In this document: piece by piece, positions 18,641 through 31,296 of the stretch | How the letters are laid out: every line of letters begins with the position of its first letter | Position numbering within the stretch: the first letter of the stretch is position 1 | Assembly (NCBI RefSeq): GCF_049243985.1 | Contig: NC_135373.1 | Span: 100,373,213-100,437,212 of the forward strand | Source: Paroedura picta | Taxonomy: Eukaryota > Chordata > Lepidosauria > Squamata > Gekkonidae | DNA: 64,000 bases | Reading direction: 5' to 3' | Translations under genes and position numbers: made by a program | Notes under the pieces: generated by a model | What the model saw: the letters and a program-made list of their open reading frames with translations, nothing else | What the model was told of the DNA's origin: nothing | The model's database searches: none

Positions 18641-19811
18641 TTTTCCTAATATTTAATCACAAGAAGAGTGAAGGAAAAGTTTCAGGGGCTGTGCCCCCAG
18701 TGCAACAGCCCTGAAGACTACAAAAAGGGACTTCAAGTAGTCAGCTGAGAGCCTGCCCAAGGTCTTTGGGCTGGGGCCTCAGACTAAGAAGGATCTCAAG
18801 GAGGTGGCTGACTCCCTGCCTGAGGCTTCCAGGCTGGGGACTCAGAAGCTGGCGTACACAGATGTGCAATCAGCAGCCTCTGCAGAGAGCCCCCCTGAGA
18901 TCTGAAGGGGTGCATTTCTCTGCCACGACCCAGGACTGGAATGCGGACACCACAGAGCACTATGGGTGTTACAAGGGGCCAGCATGCCCTAGTGGTGAGA
19001 TTGCTCTAGTCCCTAGGAATCCCTAGCTATGGGGCGGAGCCCATGCAGAAGCTGAGACCACCTCATGAGTGGGGGGATTCTCCAAGGGGCCAGGCAGGAA
19101 AGGGGCCAGGTCAAGTACTCCACACCTGGGCACAAGAGGAAGTGTGTGTGAGGACAGAAGGCAGCCTGTGAGTCACCATCCGCCATAATGGTGGCACCCA
19201 ACTTCTCCCATCATGGGGCTGATTGTAGCTTTCAACATAGGGGCCCCCACAGATGGTGGCTTGGGCAGGCTCTGTCCAAGCAATTGTGCCTCTGGCTGCG
19301 ACGCATCTAGCCTGTCATCCAGGCCACCATCCACCTAGATTTTCTCACAGCTCCCAGGCCAGTGAGCAATCACGATGGCTGGCCCCACCAGCCACCCAGT
19401 TTTCACACTTCTTCTAGGACAGGGAGCAACCTCAATGGCCACTCCTGTGCCTCAGCCCTTCCCAGGGACCTTCCTGCATGTCCAGGGCAGCAGAGCACAT
19501 CCTTTCATAGGCTGTTGGCGGCAGCATACGGGGGACATGGTCCTTCCTGCTAATAGGAGCAATGCAACCCACTCGGGGCCACTGGTCTCCACATGCCTTC
19601 TGTCAGGCTCCTTACTTGAGGCCTGCTGTTTGTGCAATAGATCTCTGGAGGAGGGGAGGCAGGAGGAAGCTGGTCATTGCTACGCAACATCACTTGCCAA
19701 TCAACGGCTCCTGCGTTAGATCTGACTTCAGACATGGTGGATGGCAGGTGGTCAGGGAACAAAACCCAGCCACGGGAATGCAAACCACTCAGGGCAACTG
19801 GTCTCCCCATT
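18641..19811. repeat. GC-rich stretch with diverged internal repeats
   Basis: CTGCCTGAGGCTTCCAGGCTG with GGGACTCAGAAGCTGG echoes GCCTGCCCAAGGTCTTTGGGC with GGGGCCTCAGACTAAGAAGG about 70 bases earlier. ATGCAACCCACTCGGGGCC (from about 19561) recurs as ATGCAAACCACTCAGGGCA (from about 19778), 217 bases on. The nature of the parent sequence is unknown. Confidence 0.45.
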
Positions 19812-19925
19812 TCATAGGGGAAAGTAGCATCAGATTGCTGTGAAAGTAGGCCCCCAAAACCTGGAGTAACTTTAGAAACGGGTTCTACAAAGCTAAAGAA
19901 ACAGTACTCCTCAGAGAAGTATAAT
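19812..19925 (-). repeat. Unnamed repeat, inverted partner of 20577-20697
   Basis: GCATCAGATTGCTGTGAAAG followed by TAGGCCC and CCTGGAGTAACTTTAGAAA is the reverse complement of the block at 20577-20697. Translated in the matching frame, both read close to FVEPVSKVTPGF and GLLSQQSDA. Confidence 0.7.
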
Positions 19926-20155
19926 GACCTCTTGAGAAGGAAGGACTCCCTGGAGAAGAGCCTAATGCTGGGAGTGATTGAGGGCAAAAGAAGAAGGGGA
20001 TGACAGAGAATGAGGTGGCTGGATGGAGTCACTGAAGCAGTCGGTGTGAGCTTAAATGGTCTCCAGGGAATGGTGGAGGACAGGAAGGCTGGAGGATCAT
20101 TGTCCAAGGGGTTGCGATGGGTCGGACACGACTTCGCACCTAACAACAACAACGG
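19926..20155 (+). repeat. Bov-B LINE 3' end
   Basis: Translation gives LMLGVIEGKRRRG then QRMRWLDGVTEA, the end of the Bov-B reverse-transcriptase frame (LMLGKIEGRRRRG, QRMRWLDGITDS in ruminants). It ends GATGGGTCGGACACGACTTC and an AAC-rich tail. It is degraded and 5' truncated. Shorter Bov-B 3' ends lie at 33970-34025 and 36340-36420. Confidence 0.85.
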
Positions 20156-20576
20156 CCCTACCTGAGTGAACAGAGGTGTGATCTGATCATCTGAAGAAAC
20201 CTCATGTAGCATCTGACCTAAGACATTCTATTGTGATTGTGGGAGGTCCCTGGTAAGACCTATGTTTCATTCTAGCCCAATAATATACAGGGTTGGGTAC
20301 CAAGCCTTTTGGGGCTAGTGCCCCCATACCCTTGTTCAAAATGCCATGAGTGCCCACAAGCATAGTCAAGTTAGAGGGCTCTTCTAGTCACAGTACAGCA
20401 ATGGTGTCTTTTTCTGACAGGTTATGACGCCCCATTGCAGTGTTGTCTGACTAGCTGAGGCTTTCTGGGACAAGTCGTTCCTTGCAGAACCCCTGCAGTC
20501 TTTTAGCTTCAAAAGGCCCGGGTCTGAACCTGGTTACTTTCTACATGACACACCTGGGACCTTTCGGCATCACTGA

Positions 20577-20697
20577 GTCATTATCCTTCTCTGCGGAGTA
20601 CTGTTTCTCTAGCTTTGTAGAACCCATTTCTAAAGTTACTCCAGGTTTTATGGGCCTACTTTCACAGCAATCTGATGCTGCTTTCCCCTCTTCCAAC
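20577..20697 (+). repeat. Unnamed repeat, partner of 19812-19925
   Basis: Homology starts at TCATTATCCTTCTCTGCGGA and ends near ATGCTGCTTTCCCC. It lies about 650 bases from its inverted partner. Confidence 0.65.
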
Positions 20698-21215
20698 AAG
20701 AATTGGAGCTATTAATCTTTCACCTGTGTTTATAAATATTAAACAACCAGTGATATTTCACAGTTGTTTTGCACCTTTCTCAGGGTCTCTCCCTAGTCTG
20801 TTTGCCTTCCTGCCTTCTGGAATCATGGCTTGCCTGCAAGGAATATTTCACGCTCTTCAGGGTCCTGACCCATAGGCTGAGAACCCCTGTCCTAGAATCA
20901 CAGCACAAAAGTGCTGGGTCATGAAAGCGCTTGGAGAGCATGATCATAAAATCACGGATGGGATCATTGTGGGACTGGCAAACCTTACATGCTTCACAAA
21001 GATGTCTTTCTTCAAAGAGTAAAAGAATGGGAATGGTTTTGTCTTTTGGCACCTTGAAGGTTTAACAGGAGTTAGTTTTTGGTTTGCCACAAGATGCAAG
21101 CACAACTCACCCCGCTACAATCTCCATATTCTGAATCTGAGGACCAGAAGCTGGATGGCTGTGGAAACAGGTTCGAACTTTAATTTTCAAGGAAATGGGC
21201 ATCTACCCTCTAGGA

Positions 21216-21585
21216 AAGCCTTTCTCAACTGTTTTACTGTTAAGGAACACCTGAAATATTCTTCAGGCTTCGAGAAACCCCAGAAATGGCACAGGCATAT
21301 GCCAAATGTGGTTGGGAAGCATCCTGGGCCCCTCCCCTTTCTACTCCCTCAAGGCCCATCATTGGCCATTTGGGAGGGTGGCTTGACATGTAGGTCATAT
21401 TACCTGATAAATGTTTAATAAATGTTAAAAATATAAACAAATAGCCCTACCTGAGCGAGCAGAGGTGTGACCTAACCCTCTGAAGAGAAGGGGAATATAT
21501 ATATATACTCCCACCCATTCAGGAAACTCTTCTACGGCTGTCAAGAAACCCTAGGATTTCAGGAAGCCCTGGTTGAGAAAGCCTG
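21216..21585. mobile_element. Non-autonomous hAT element (GCCTTTCTCA family), 370 bp
   Basis: The terminal repeats are AAGCCTTTCTCAAC and GTTGAGAAAGCCTG. Target duplications CTCTAGGA (21208-21215) and TTCTAGGA (21586-21593) differ at one base. It contains GGCCCATCATTGGCCATTT and an (AT)n run near 21496. It is related to 13070-13413. Confidence 0.85.
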
Positions 21586-22021
21586 TTCTAGGAGTTCCAC
21601 AGTCCTTTAGAAAAATCAACCGCTGCCACTTAGTTTAAGTGAATGCAGAGTGCCTTTCTGGACACAATCGTTTATCTTGGGTAATATGTGAAGCATGCTT
21701 AATTCTTCAGCATGTGTCTAGTGGCTTTACTGAGCAGTGTTAAAAGCACTGGAACCCAAAGCTTGAAGACTGGCAGCAAATATCATAATGCCAACCAGGC
21801 TTTGCCTGTGGGGCTCTTTCCTCTCCTCAACGAGCAATAAATTGGGGCATCCATTTTCAGGTGGATTCAGTCCTGGGACTTCTTATGTTTCGAATTGCAC
21901 TGATTGCTCATGACCACATGCTAACGGATAACCAGTGATGATATCTAACTCACCACTTCTTGGAGAGAGGAGCAGAAGAGTGCTTTTCCTTCATGGACCT
22001 GCTGGGTATTATGGTCTAGGC

Positions 22022-22072
22022 CAGGGGTAGTCAACCTGTGGCCCTCCAGATGTTCATGGACTGTGACTACCC
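22022..22072. mobile_element. Remnant of a palindromic hAT element
   Basis: CAGGGGTAGTCAACCTGTGG starts the left arm, which runs to GGACTGTGACTACCC; the centre and the last bases are lost. TGGTCTAGGC occurs on both sides, so the copy keeps traces of its target duplication. Confidence 0.75.
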
Positions 22073-22829
22073 ATGGTCTAGGCTTCATTTCTCTTTGCAG
22101 GGGCTGCTCTAGAACTGTCAGCCTGGGCCCTCTTGCTCTGGCACCCGTCAGTCCTTCACTGTCTCACAATCATGAGACCATGGTTGTGGCTCTGATCTGC
22201 ATGGAGAGCCTTCCCCCCCATCCAGTCCTGTTAACATTTAAGTCAAGGGAGCAAGCTTGCAAAATGAACCAGCAGTAAGGTAGAGCTGCCTAGACATCCC
22301 CACCATGGGGGCTATTGATGTCTGTGCATACGTTTGCCTAGGAAACCTGATGCCTGGGAGGGACCCGTCCTCTCTCCTGCCTAGCAACTGAAATGGTAGC
22401 AGCGGGACCTTCTCGGTGAAGGCTTTACACTATGTTCAAGACTGCCTCTGGCACATGAAGGGGGGAGGAGGGGGTTGAGGTTCTGAGTTTTCCATTGCCA
22501 CAATTAGCTTCACAAGTACCTCCTCTGACACTACTGCATTGAATCAGTCTTCTAACTTTGATCAGAGGGACAGGTGGAATGCTCCAAGTATGCTTAACAT
22601 GGAAAAGGAGTTTATTAATATGCCCAAGGGTGGTGGTGCTGCCTTGAGCAGCCCGTGGCAGTTCTCCCGGGCCTTGGCTCCCCTTACTTTTTGGGAAACG
22701 TGTCATTACTCTCATCCTGTCCCCCCCCCTTGTTATTTGATGCTGCAGATCTTGTGTGTGTTTGACGCTAGGCTTGTTTTTGGTGTGTGTGTGCACACAC
22801 ATTTTAATAGTAGCTTGGTTTGACTTGTG

Positions 22830-24800
22830 AGTCAGGCAAGTTTAAAACTGCTGCTTTTCCGTCGCCTTAATTATTATTTATTGGTCTCTGACAGTAGCTA
22901 CCTAGAGGCCTCCACCAAGCTGATTAAACACTAAACTGGAGCTGGGAGATATTCCTTTCTTCACTTGGTACATTGACAAGGTGGAGTGAAGATGCCATTC
23001 TGATTTCCACAAAGGCTTGAATGATTTTGCCCAAGGCCAAGCGTGTTGTAATCTTTGCAACTTGATGGACGGACAGGCTCCTCCCATCAGCTCCTTGGTT
23101 ACTTTTGGCTGTATTAGAGTCCTTTTCCACTCCCCCCCCCAAAAAAAAATTAAAAGGTGAGCAGCCAACGAGAGAGTTCAGTGATGCACCTTGCCTCAAG
23201 GAAACAGCCGGTCCTTATAGCTGCGCTCTCCCGTAGACTTAGGCTGGCCCGAAACCCATCAGAAGTGGGCTCTGGATGCTCTTAGGCCATGTGCTGCTCT
23301 GATACGGCAGAGGTGAGGAGGGCAGTGAAGCTCTGCCACACCGAGCCAAGATTCTAGATCATCTTGAACTAACAATTTCCTTCCAATCTTCACAAAGGCT
23401 TTTTCATCTGCGCTAATCGCCCTCATTCGTATTTATACATTTTGTTCCTCCAGAATAATCATCCAGAGCAAGGTGTGGATTGAAGTTGGTTTCCATTAAG
23501 ATGCCAGGTTGGGGCAGCTGGGCCAACCCTCTGGACTGAAATTATGTATTTTTCCCTTGTGAACGTAGCCTGTAATCCTTTCAGTAAATCGGGCCATGAG
23601 TCATTGGGTGGGGGAGAACTGGAAGAAAACAGAACGAGCTCCACAGTCTTCAGCGGGTTTATTCTGATTCTTGCAGCCAGGTGCCATCCTGGGTAGAGCT
23701 CCTGTTAAAGAGTCTGGAGGCTGAGAGAGGCAAGGTGAAGCCATATCTGCGAAATCCAGCCTGAAGCTGTTCAAATCACACATGTCCAATGTAGGCTCCA
23801 ACTGACGGATGCCGTTTGCTCAGGACAGAACGGTGCCCCTTTTACTGTTTGTTTTGGGTGATTTCTGTTTCTAGGCACACGCAAAAAGAAATCCACCTGC
23901 CAGAGGCTGTGTCCATAGCATGAGGGAGCCATCGGCAGAATATTATCCACCATGGGCCAATCCTCCCTCTTTGATGCAGCAAAGTCTAAATATGTGGATG
24001 GGAACTGAATGGATATTCTTCCTGTGGCGTATCCTGTTTCCGTTTTTCTTTGTTCCCTTGCTTGCTTCCCAAGTGTTAAATTGTAGAGGGTAAACTTGTG
24101 GAGGCAACAAGTATATTAAGTATATCATATAGTGTCATGCTGCATGGCCATGCACAAAGACATTACAGAACATGAATAAGGGGGCAGTGTCCTCATGTGC
24201 CACAGGGTGTTAAAGTTGCAAATGGGGGTCCAGAATTCCACCCATGGCTAATCCAAACATGCAAACAAAAATGAATGCAACGGATATTCTAGTTGTATTT
24301 CTATACTTCAAAGCGGGGGGATGGGGGGGCTTAGAGGGTGGCCTTAGATGCAGGGAGAGGAATTGGACATGTGGATAGGGGTGAGAGAAAAGAATAAAGA
24401 AATCTGCTGATTGTTAATGAAGGCGTTTAATTCCTGAGGAGGTAAGCATTTGTGTGTTAATGAGACAATTTTTTTTTGCTCTGGGTTTGTTTGAAAACAT
24501 CTCAATTTCCTAGAAAAGTTCCCTGTTTCAGCAGTCTTCATGTGACTGTGGTTTGAGGAAGCTTCTCTTCTTTCTTTCTTCAATTGAATGTCATGAGTTC
24601 CTTTGCAGTCATTGTCAAAATGCTGGTTAGACTTCCCCAAAATGGTACTATTGATACCGCCTGCCTGAGCAGGGACTTGGGCGGTCATGGGGGATTTTTC
24701 TGGAGTTTCCAAGTGTGGCGTCACCATCGATAATTGTTTCCTTCCATATTACCATTGCTGGATTGTGTCTCTTCCACACAGGGGTGACCATAAACCTATA
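22830..24800. other. Repeat-poor intergenic stretch
   Basis: Apart from short C, A and G runs I see no mobile-element signature here, unlike most of this half of the window. AT-rich unique-looking segments at 22865-23110 and 23340-23470 could be conserved non-coding sequence, which I cannot test by reading. Confidence 0.35.
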
Positions 24801-25436
24801 CAATACCAGTAAGAAATTGGCCAATGTACATCCAAACCCTTGTTTCTTTGCTTGAAATCCAACAATCTAGCCATACCAAGACTTCTTGGAGTGACAGGTG
24901 TGTGGCAGCAAGTTCAGCAACCAGTGGCTGAAACCCTTTGGTGCCCGGGTATTCATAAAATGTTAAAAGGTCATATATGCATACCCAAAAGAGATGCTCC
25001 GCTTGAGTTATACAGTCCCTGTCTCCTCCATGAGGATCATCTACAAATCCTAGTGGACATTCAGCACTTGGAGAGGGGAACACATAGGCATATGGGATTT
25101 TAGATAGCTCTCTTCTCCCCATAAAATAAATAAAATTTGCAATGGTTTTCAAGGGCTTTTGTCTGTTGTTGGAGGAGAGTTTGCACTGCGCACTCTGCCG
25201 CAAGGATGAACTCACAGCCTAGATTTTTCCCCGGGTGCTTAAAGGAGCACGTGGCAAACTGGAATAAAACCTAACATTAAAGCGTTGGCTGTTGGCCATC
25301 AGGCACAAGGGTGTCATTGAATGTGTGCTTGAAATGTGTGCATATCATAAATAATACCTATATAAATAAAGTTGCCTTGGGTGGAGTGCTCCTATTTTTT
25401 TTTTCTTGTGGATGGGGGAGGTATTTGATGACAGAG
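24801..25436. other. Intergenic DNA, nothing identified
   Basis: Open frames on both strands (24796-25215 minus, 24840-25103 plus) overlap and look non-coding. No repeat family was recognised. Confidence 0.4.
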
Positions 25437-25680
25437 TAGTAGGGTTACCAGTATCCAGGTGGGGCTTAGACGTGTCCCTGAATTGCACTTGATCTCCGCA
25501 CAACGGAAGCCAGTCCCTCTGGAGGAAAGCTCGACTTGAGTCCAGACAAAGAAGACCTTTGGGGCTCTAAACTTCTGGGTGTGTCAAGGAACTTTGACTC
25601 CCCACAGCTTATGCTTGTTGGGTCTCTAAGGTGCTATGGTCTTGCATCTACCTGTTCTTCTGTAGACCAAGACAGCTACT
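25437..25680 (+). repeat. Fragments of two unnamed repeat families
   Basis: GGGTTACCAGTATCCAGGTG starts a copy of the GTTGCCAGCCTCCAGGTGG family (to about 25530). It is followed by CTTGTTGGGTCTCTAAGGTG and GTAGACCAAGACAGCTACTG, the 3' end of the family described at 599-720. Confidence 0.6.
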
Positions 25681-27960
25681 GTCTGCCTCTTTCTGAAGGA
25701 AACTGCTCTTGTGTTTCCATTTAGTGCCTTCGGCACTGCCTCTACAGCCCCAGGACTTTCTCAGGTTGAGGTTCGCAACTCAAGGTGTACTCCTAAATGG
25801 CTGTATTGTATTAATGGCTAACATAAATCCACAAGGTACATGAAGCTCCCATAATCGGAGTTCCAGAGCATTGGTCTATGGAGGTGATAGTCCAAAGGCT
25901 CAGGGTGAGGTTTACACATCTCCTTCCTGGGCCTCTGTTAACTGGAGATGCCCAGGACTGAACCTGGGCCTTTTTCCATGCAAACAACGTGCTCCAAAAC
26001 CGAGCCAGGGCCCTACCTCTAACTATGGGTAGAGCTTATGCAGCCTTGGTTTCCCAGTCAACAGTTACCAAAATAAAACAAATTCACGCCTTCTTTGGGA
26101 TGTGCTTAGAGTTGCTTGAACACCAGCTGGTTTGGATCCTATCCTGATTGCCAATGGCAGATGATTTTTGGATGACTGGTTCAATTGCTTATAACCAATT
26201 TGCAGCAGTTTAAAGGACTGCTGTATTCCTCGGGAGCACAGCACACTCGGCTTGCACACTTGTGGGTTGTGTCACAGCCCAGTGGAATCCCCCCTGCTGT
26301 GGACTACTGTGTTCTGCAGCCAAGAAACAGAGTTAAAACAATAATCAAGCACATACATTGCGGCAAATCAACACTCCTCCCTCCCAGTGCTACCCTTTGT
26401 GGTTCCTTTCTGTGTTCTCCTAGTCACTTGCCAATCTGTTTGGAGTGGGGGTTTTTCACAGAAGCAGTTCTGTCAAGTACTATCGGAGTTGTGTCCCCTC
26501 ACTTCTGTTTTTTACATCTTAGAAAATCAAATCAAAAACGTAAAAGTGTGATACATAGTGCAAATTATCCCAAAATAATATTTTGAAATGGAGCTCACCC
26601 TGGTAGTACTGGGCAGAAAAGTTACCCTAAGCTCCCTGTAATGGAGGCTGCATTGTTCCAGGAAAGCCCATTTTCTACTAGGCATGGACAGTTCTGCTGC
26701 ACGTGAAGGCAGCTGTCTAAATGTTTCAAGAACGGTTATGGCACAACTACAACCATCCTTTGAGGGCATTCAAGTTGCTTGCTGTTGAACCCAAGAAATC
26801 TGCAGGTGGGCTTACCCTGACTACAGCTGTCAGGTAAACTTAGCTGTGAGCACAGTCACTGCAAAATTCACAGCATCCCTAGATGTACACTCCTTCTTCC
26901 CTTAATCATGACCTTACAGTAGTTCTTCTAGGAAGGGCCAGTCTCCTTGGTTGTGCTCAACCCATTGACCTACCTTTCTTCCACTGCACCTTGGTTCTTT
27001 GTGAGCAGCTCCTTTTCCTTGCAGGCTACTGATGATCTGAGGAGTTTGTTCTGGGGTTGCCTAGCAACCTCTGTGTGTGTTCTCCCATCTCCAGGCTGAT
27101 GCTTAAGCTGAGTGGGAGCCACTTTGCTATGGTCAACTCCCACACAACATTAGCAGCATCTCGAAACAGGAACCAAATAGGCTTGGTTGGTAACATGGCT
27201 TTCCAAACTACAGCCCCTCTTCCTTGAGCAATGGATGGTGAGTCCAGGCAGCACTAACAGTCCCATACGCTTCCTTCTTCCGCTTCAACAGCCTTTTGAA
27301 CCTATTGGCATTCCTGGAATTTTGTGAAAGCTTAGCGGGTGCCACCTCAAAATGGTTGCCACAGAGGCAGGGCTAATTTCAAATACTGATAGGTTCAAAC
27401 CCCGGTGTTGCCCTACAATGGAAGCAATGTAGGTTCCCCTGCAAACAATATATTTCCCCAAGGAGGTGGAGGAAAGCCCCAGATCAGCTCATTTATTTGG
27501 GAAAGACATGTTTGCTTTGAGTTTCTAAATAAAGAGAAGACTTTGATCTTGGGGTAAGCATACAGAGAGGCTTCCAAGCTCAGAGATGTAAGGGAAAGGG
27601 ATGGGCACAAACTGGCTCACAAACTAAAATTTGGCATGCATTTTAGCTGGTTCATGTTTTGTGAAGCAATGTTTATCAACTGAGGAGCCGTCACAAATGT
27701 CCATAAACATTTATGTATGTTGTGTTTTTTTTGCAGGGATCAGAAAGCAGGAGTTCAAATGGAGCTATTTAAGCCCCTGATTTCTGTTCTTCATGAAAAA
27801 GAGCTGTTTCAGCTTTCTGTCACTCTTTCTGTGGAGATGAGAGATTTCCACAGAATTCTCTCTTCTCCCTTGAATTCTTATATCCTGTCCCAAACATACA
27901 TATTTTTGTTCCTTAGAATGTGGTCATCCTGTCCTGCGGAGGGGGGGGGGAGTCCCTCAA
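25681..27960. other. Intergenic DNA, nothing identified
   Basis: No gene or clear repeat was recognised; the open frames are short and lie opposite one another. Confidence 0.4.
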
Positions 27961-27967
27961 AGTTTGC

Positions 27968-28072
27968 TTTAGGATGCTTTAGGATGCTTAGGGCTAATCC
28001 TGCGTTGAGCAGGGGGTTGGACTAGATGGCCTGTATGGCCCCTTCCAACTCTATGACTCTATGATTCTATGA
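27968..28072 (+). repeat. CR1 LINE 3' end
   Basis: CAGGGGGTTGGACTAGATGG, then GGCCCCTTCCAACTCTATGA, ends in the CR1-type terminal repeat (TATGATTC-like units). It is severely 5' truncated, the usual state of CR1 copies. Confidence 0.88.
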
Positions 28073-29021
28073 AAGTGGTAACTCTAGCCAATAAAAGAGA
28101 TCATTTCTGAAGGGGGATTGTCTTTTTTGTAGAATCGGAAGTTAAAGATGCAGCAATGCATTGTATGTGGTAGGGGACAAGGGGACACTGTTTCCTTTTT
28201 CTATTGCTGAAACAGACCCCTTAAGCTCCTCTGCCTGATCTTTTTTCTTTGTTCTGGGCTCTTAGTATTAATTTCAATTTCTGGTCTACCCTTCTCTGTC
28301 TCTAAGATGCAGTGTGCATAGCAACAGAGAAATTCCTGAAGATGCTCTGTACTGATCCACTACCTAAAAGTATCAGAATTGTCCCTCAAGGGACAGGAGA
28401 GCTGGCAAATGCTGACTAAGACACTGTGGTTACTACAAAAGTCTGAAAATGGAACAGTTGCACATCTTGCCTCCAGATTGGGGTTTGGAAGTATGTTTGG
28501 GGTTAATTTAATATTTGCAAGTGTGGCAAAATGTGGAAAACTTCTGCACTCCCGGATTCAGTCCTGTGGTGCCTTGGTCTGAATGAGGGTGCCTGCTGTT
28601 ACCATGAAGAAGGTTTTGTGGTTGGGTTTTGAAAGAGAGAGGTAGAATTTTCTTGTCAGTAATTATACCCTAGTAACCAGGGTGGGTAGATTTATGTGTA
28701 AACTGGTTTTTGGTTGGTGTTTTTTTTTCATTTTTATAAACAGAGATGTATTTTACACACTTGCAAAAACAGTGGCATGACCTGACACATTGCAGTAGTT
28801 AATTTTGCCTGGTAGAGTCTCATCATGAAGACTTGTAGGACAGCTTGTTTTTCCCCAACCGTTAACATCAAGGTGTTCCTACATCATGTCTTCAAACCGA
28901 TTAGAATTCAACAATAGCCCACAATGGATCTCAAGTAACAAGTACACAGGTGTCAATGGGAGAGGATTAGAAATATACAGGAATACGTTTGCAACAGCAT
29001 GGAACCTGTGGCATTAGTTGG
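28073..29021. other. Intergenic DNA, nothing identified
   Basis: No gene, RNA or repeat recognised. Confidence 0.4.
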
Positions 29022-29044
29022 GTTGTTTGTGTGTGTGTGTGTGT
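29022..29044. repeat. (GT)n microsatellite
   Basis: A run of about ten GT units. Confidence 0.9.
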
Positions 29045-29689
29045 ACAACAGAGCAAAAATGCAGTGAGATCAGTTCTTGAATCTGGGCTGGGTTCATTCT
29101 TCCACTGAGTTCTCTTGTGCAAGTCCCAGTAAACATTGTACCCCAACTGGAACACGGGAGATGAAGGGGATTGGAGAGAAGAACTTATTGCAGTATAATA
29201 GATGCTGGAAGGCTCCTCAAGATCCAATCCATGGCAACTTCAATGAAATAATTTCACCACAAGCCACAAGATGCATGAGATGTCTGCCCAAGATCCTGAA
29301 GAGAGGTGTTGGTTTGAGTGAGAAATAGGACTATTCTCTCTACAGCAATAGGTGGAAGTTCATTGCGTCTGAGTAGATGTGCCTGCAAATAACATCACAT
29401 AAAGCAGTGCACTGCAATACAGATAGATTTGGGGATTCCTTCCCACCCTGTTGTTCTATACTTCCTCTAAGCAGACCTAAGTTCCAAAAGAATGCCCAAT
29501 GTGTTGCTAGTATCATGAACACGGTTTTCAAAGGGAGGGAAGTGAAAATATACAGAATGTGTCTACAACAGCATGGAACTGCTATTAGCCGGCACATGGA
29601 TGAGGTGGAACTCATCTGGCCAAGGCAGGTTCAAGCCTTCGTGACTGTTCATTGCTGTCCTTTCCATATCTGCTTTGTAATCCACAGCT

Positions 29690-29745
29690 GCCCAGAGTCC
29701 TGTTTTGGAGAGGAAGCAGGATATAAATTTGATAAATAAAATCAA
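29690..29745 (+). repeat. 3' tail of an old LINE or SINE
   Basis: AGGAAGCAGGATATAAATTTGATAAATAAA has the form of a retroelement tail (GGCGGGATATAAATxxAATAAATAAA). A similar tail lies at 31205-31262. Confidence 0.5.
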
Positions 29746-31204
29746 TGTGCAGCACTTTGCATTTTGGACAGAGCCTGCAGCTCCCTCATGGGTCCTTCCA
29801 TCTTCCCACAGACGCTCCTCTAATTTACCCAGGCACTACTGTCAGGTTTTCTTCCCCATGTTGACCACAGTTCCCGTTCCCTGAGAGAAGGGAGAAGGCA
29901 TGCAAATGCTGAAGGCACCAGGTGGCTCAGTGCTCCCTCTTCAGCTGATGAGTCCCTCTCCAGCCCTGTTTGGCTTATGTCCCACAGCTGCCTCTTGGAA
30001 GCAGAGTTCAGAGCAGCCCTGACGTGTGTTCACTGCTGCTATTGCCTGAACAGGCTTCTTCTCTGAAGCAGGGCCAGAAATTCTTCACACCCATTTCCAA
30101 CAGGCCCCAAAGGAGGGGAGAGAGGGAGGGAGGCAGCAGCTTTGACCTGGGATGAGGGAGCACCGATCTGCAAGATCTACAGAGGACGAGCAAGACACAT
30201 TTTCCTTAAAACCTCTCCTGTCTTAAGTCTGGACACAGGGAATTGTCAGAGCAGAAAAGGACCCAGATGCCTTCCGGGTTCACCGCTTGCCACCAAATAT
30301 CAGGGATACCTGCCCTTCTAGCCCTTCACTGATCAAACCATGAAATACAAGTCACAGGGTGCCACAGGCAGAGAGCATGGCCAAAGTCAAGAAGGGCACA
30401 TACGAGTTACAGAAGGGAATAGACTAGTCACCCTCTTAGCCCTTATCCCATATTGCCTGAGATGTTCCTTCCTGAGCTGGATAATGTTACTATTGTCAAA
30501 CAAAGGGGAGCCAATGGTGCCTATAATGCTGACGGCTTGTTAATGATGAAATTGCTAGGGCAAAAAGGGCTTTAGAGCTCTAACACTTCAAAGATCATTT
30601 CTCCCTGCAAAGATCAGCTTTATCACGGTGAGCAGCAAAGTATTCATGGAGACAAGACAGCAATCTCTAGGGACTCTGCACAGAGCTACACTAGAGATAT
30701 ATTCAGATTGAGCAGTTGTCCCACGGCTCAGGGATGGGCAAGTGAAGCATATTTAGCATCGAGGAGAAAATGCTCAGCTCCTTCATTCACACTATTATGA
30801 TTCTCAGGATCATATGACAGTTAGACAATAACGTCCTTTTATTGCATGTAATTCATTTGAATATTACACAGGAGCCTCATGAAAGCATTGGCAGATACTG
30901 TCCCCCTCTCATTTTTTCCTTCACAACAATCCAATGAGGTACATGATGCTAAGGCTGCCTGGCTGGGAGCTACTCAGGGAACTTCATAGCTGGACACACT
31001 TTGCAATTGGTGCCTGTCCTGTCTTCTGTCCACTGCCTCCCACTGCAGTAGTTGCATGGAATGGGGTAGAGATGCTTCCCCCACCTGCCAAGAAGCCAGT
31101 GTGCTCTCTGCACCGAGACAAAGAATCAAATCAAAATGCTCACCATAAAACTTCTGTTATGGAGCCGACAGGCACAATCTGAGATGCTTCATTATTCTTT
31201 GTTT
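29746..31204. other. Intergenic DNA, nothing identified
   Basis: No gene or repeat was recognised, although the right end merges with an old retroelement tail. Confidence 0.4.
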
Positions 31205-31296
31205 ACAATTGGCCTGAGCCTTCGGGGAGGGTGCTATATAAGTATAATTAATAAATGAATAAAAACCATCAGGATGTGACAGAGCAAAAAATGAGT

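Noticed and set aside
19550-20212. 220-codon frame on the minus strand
   Set aside because: It runs antisense through a Bov-B LINE end and an unnamed repeat, so the length comes from repeats.
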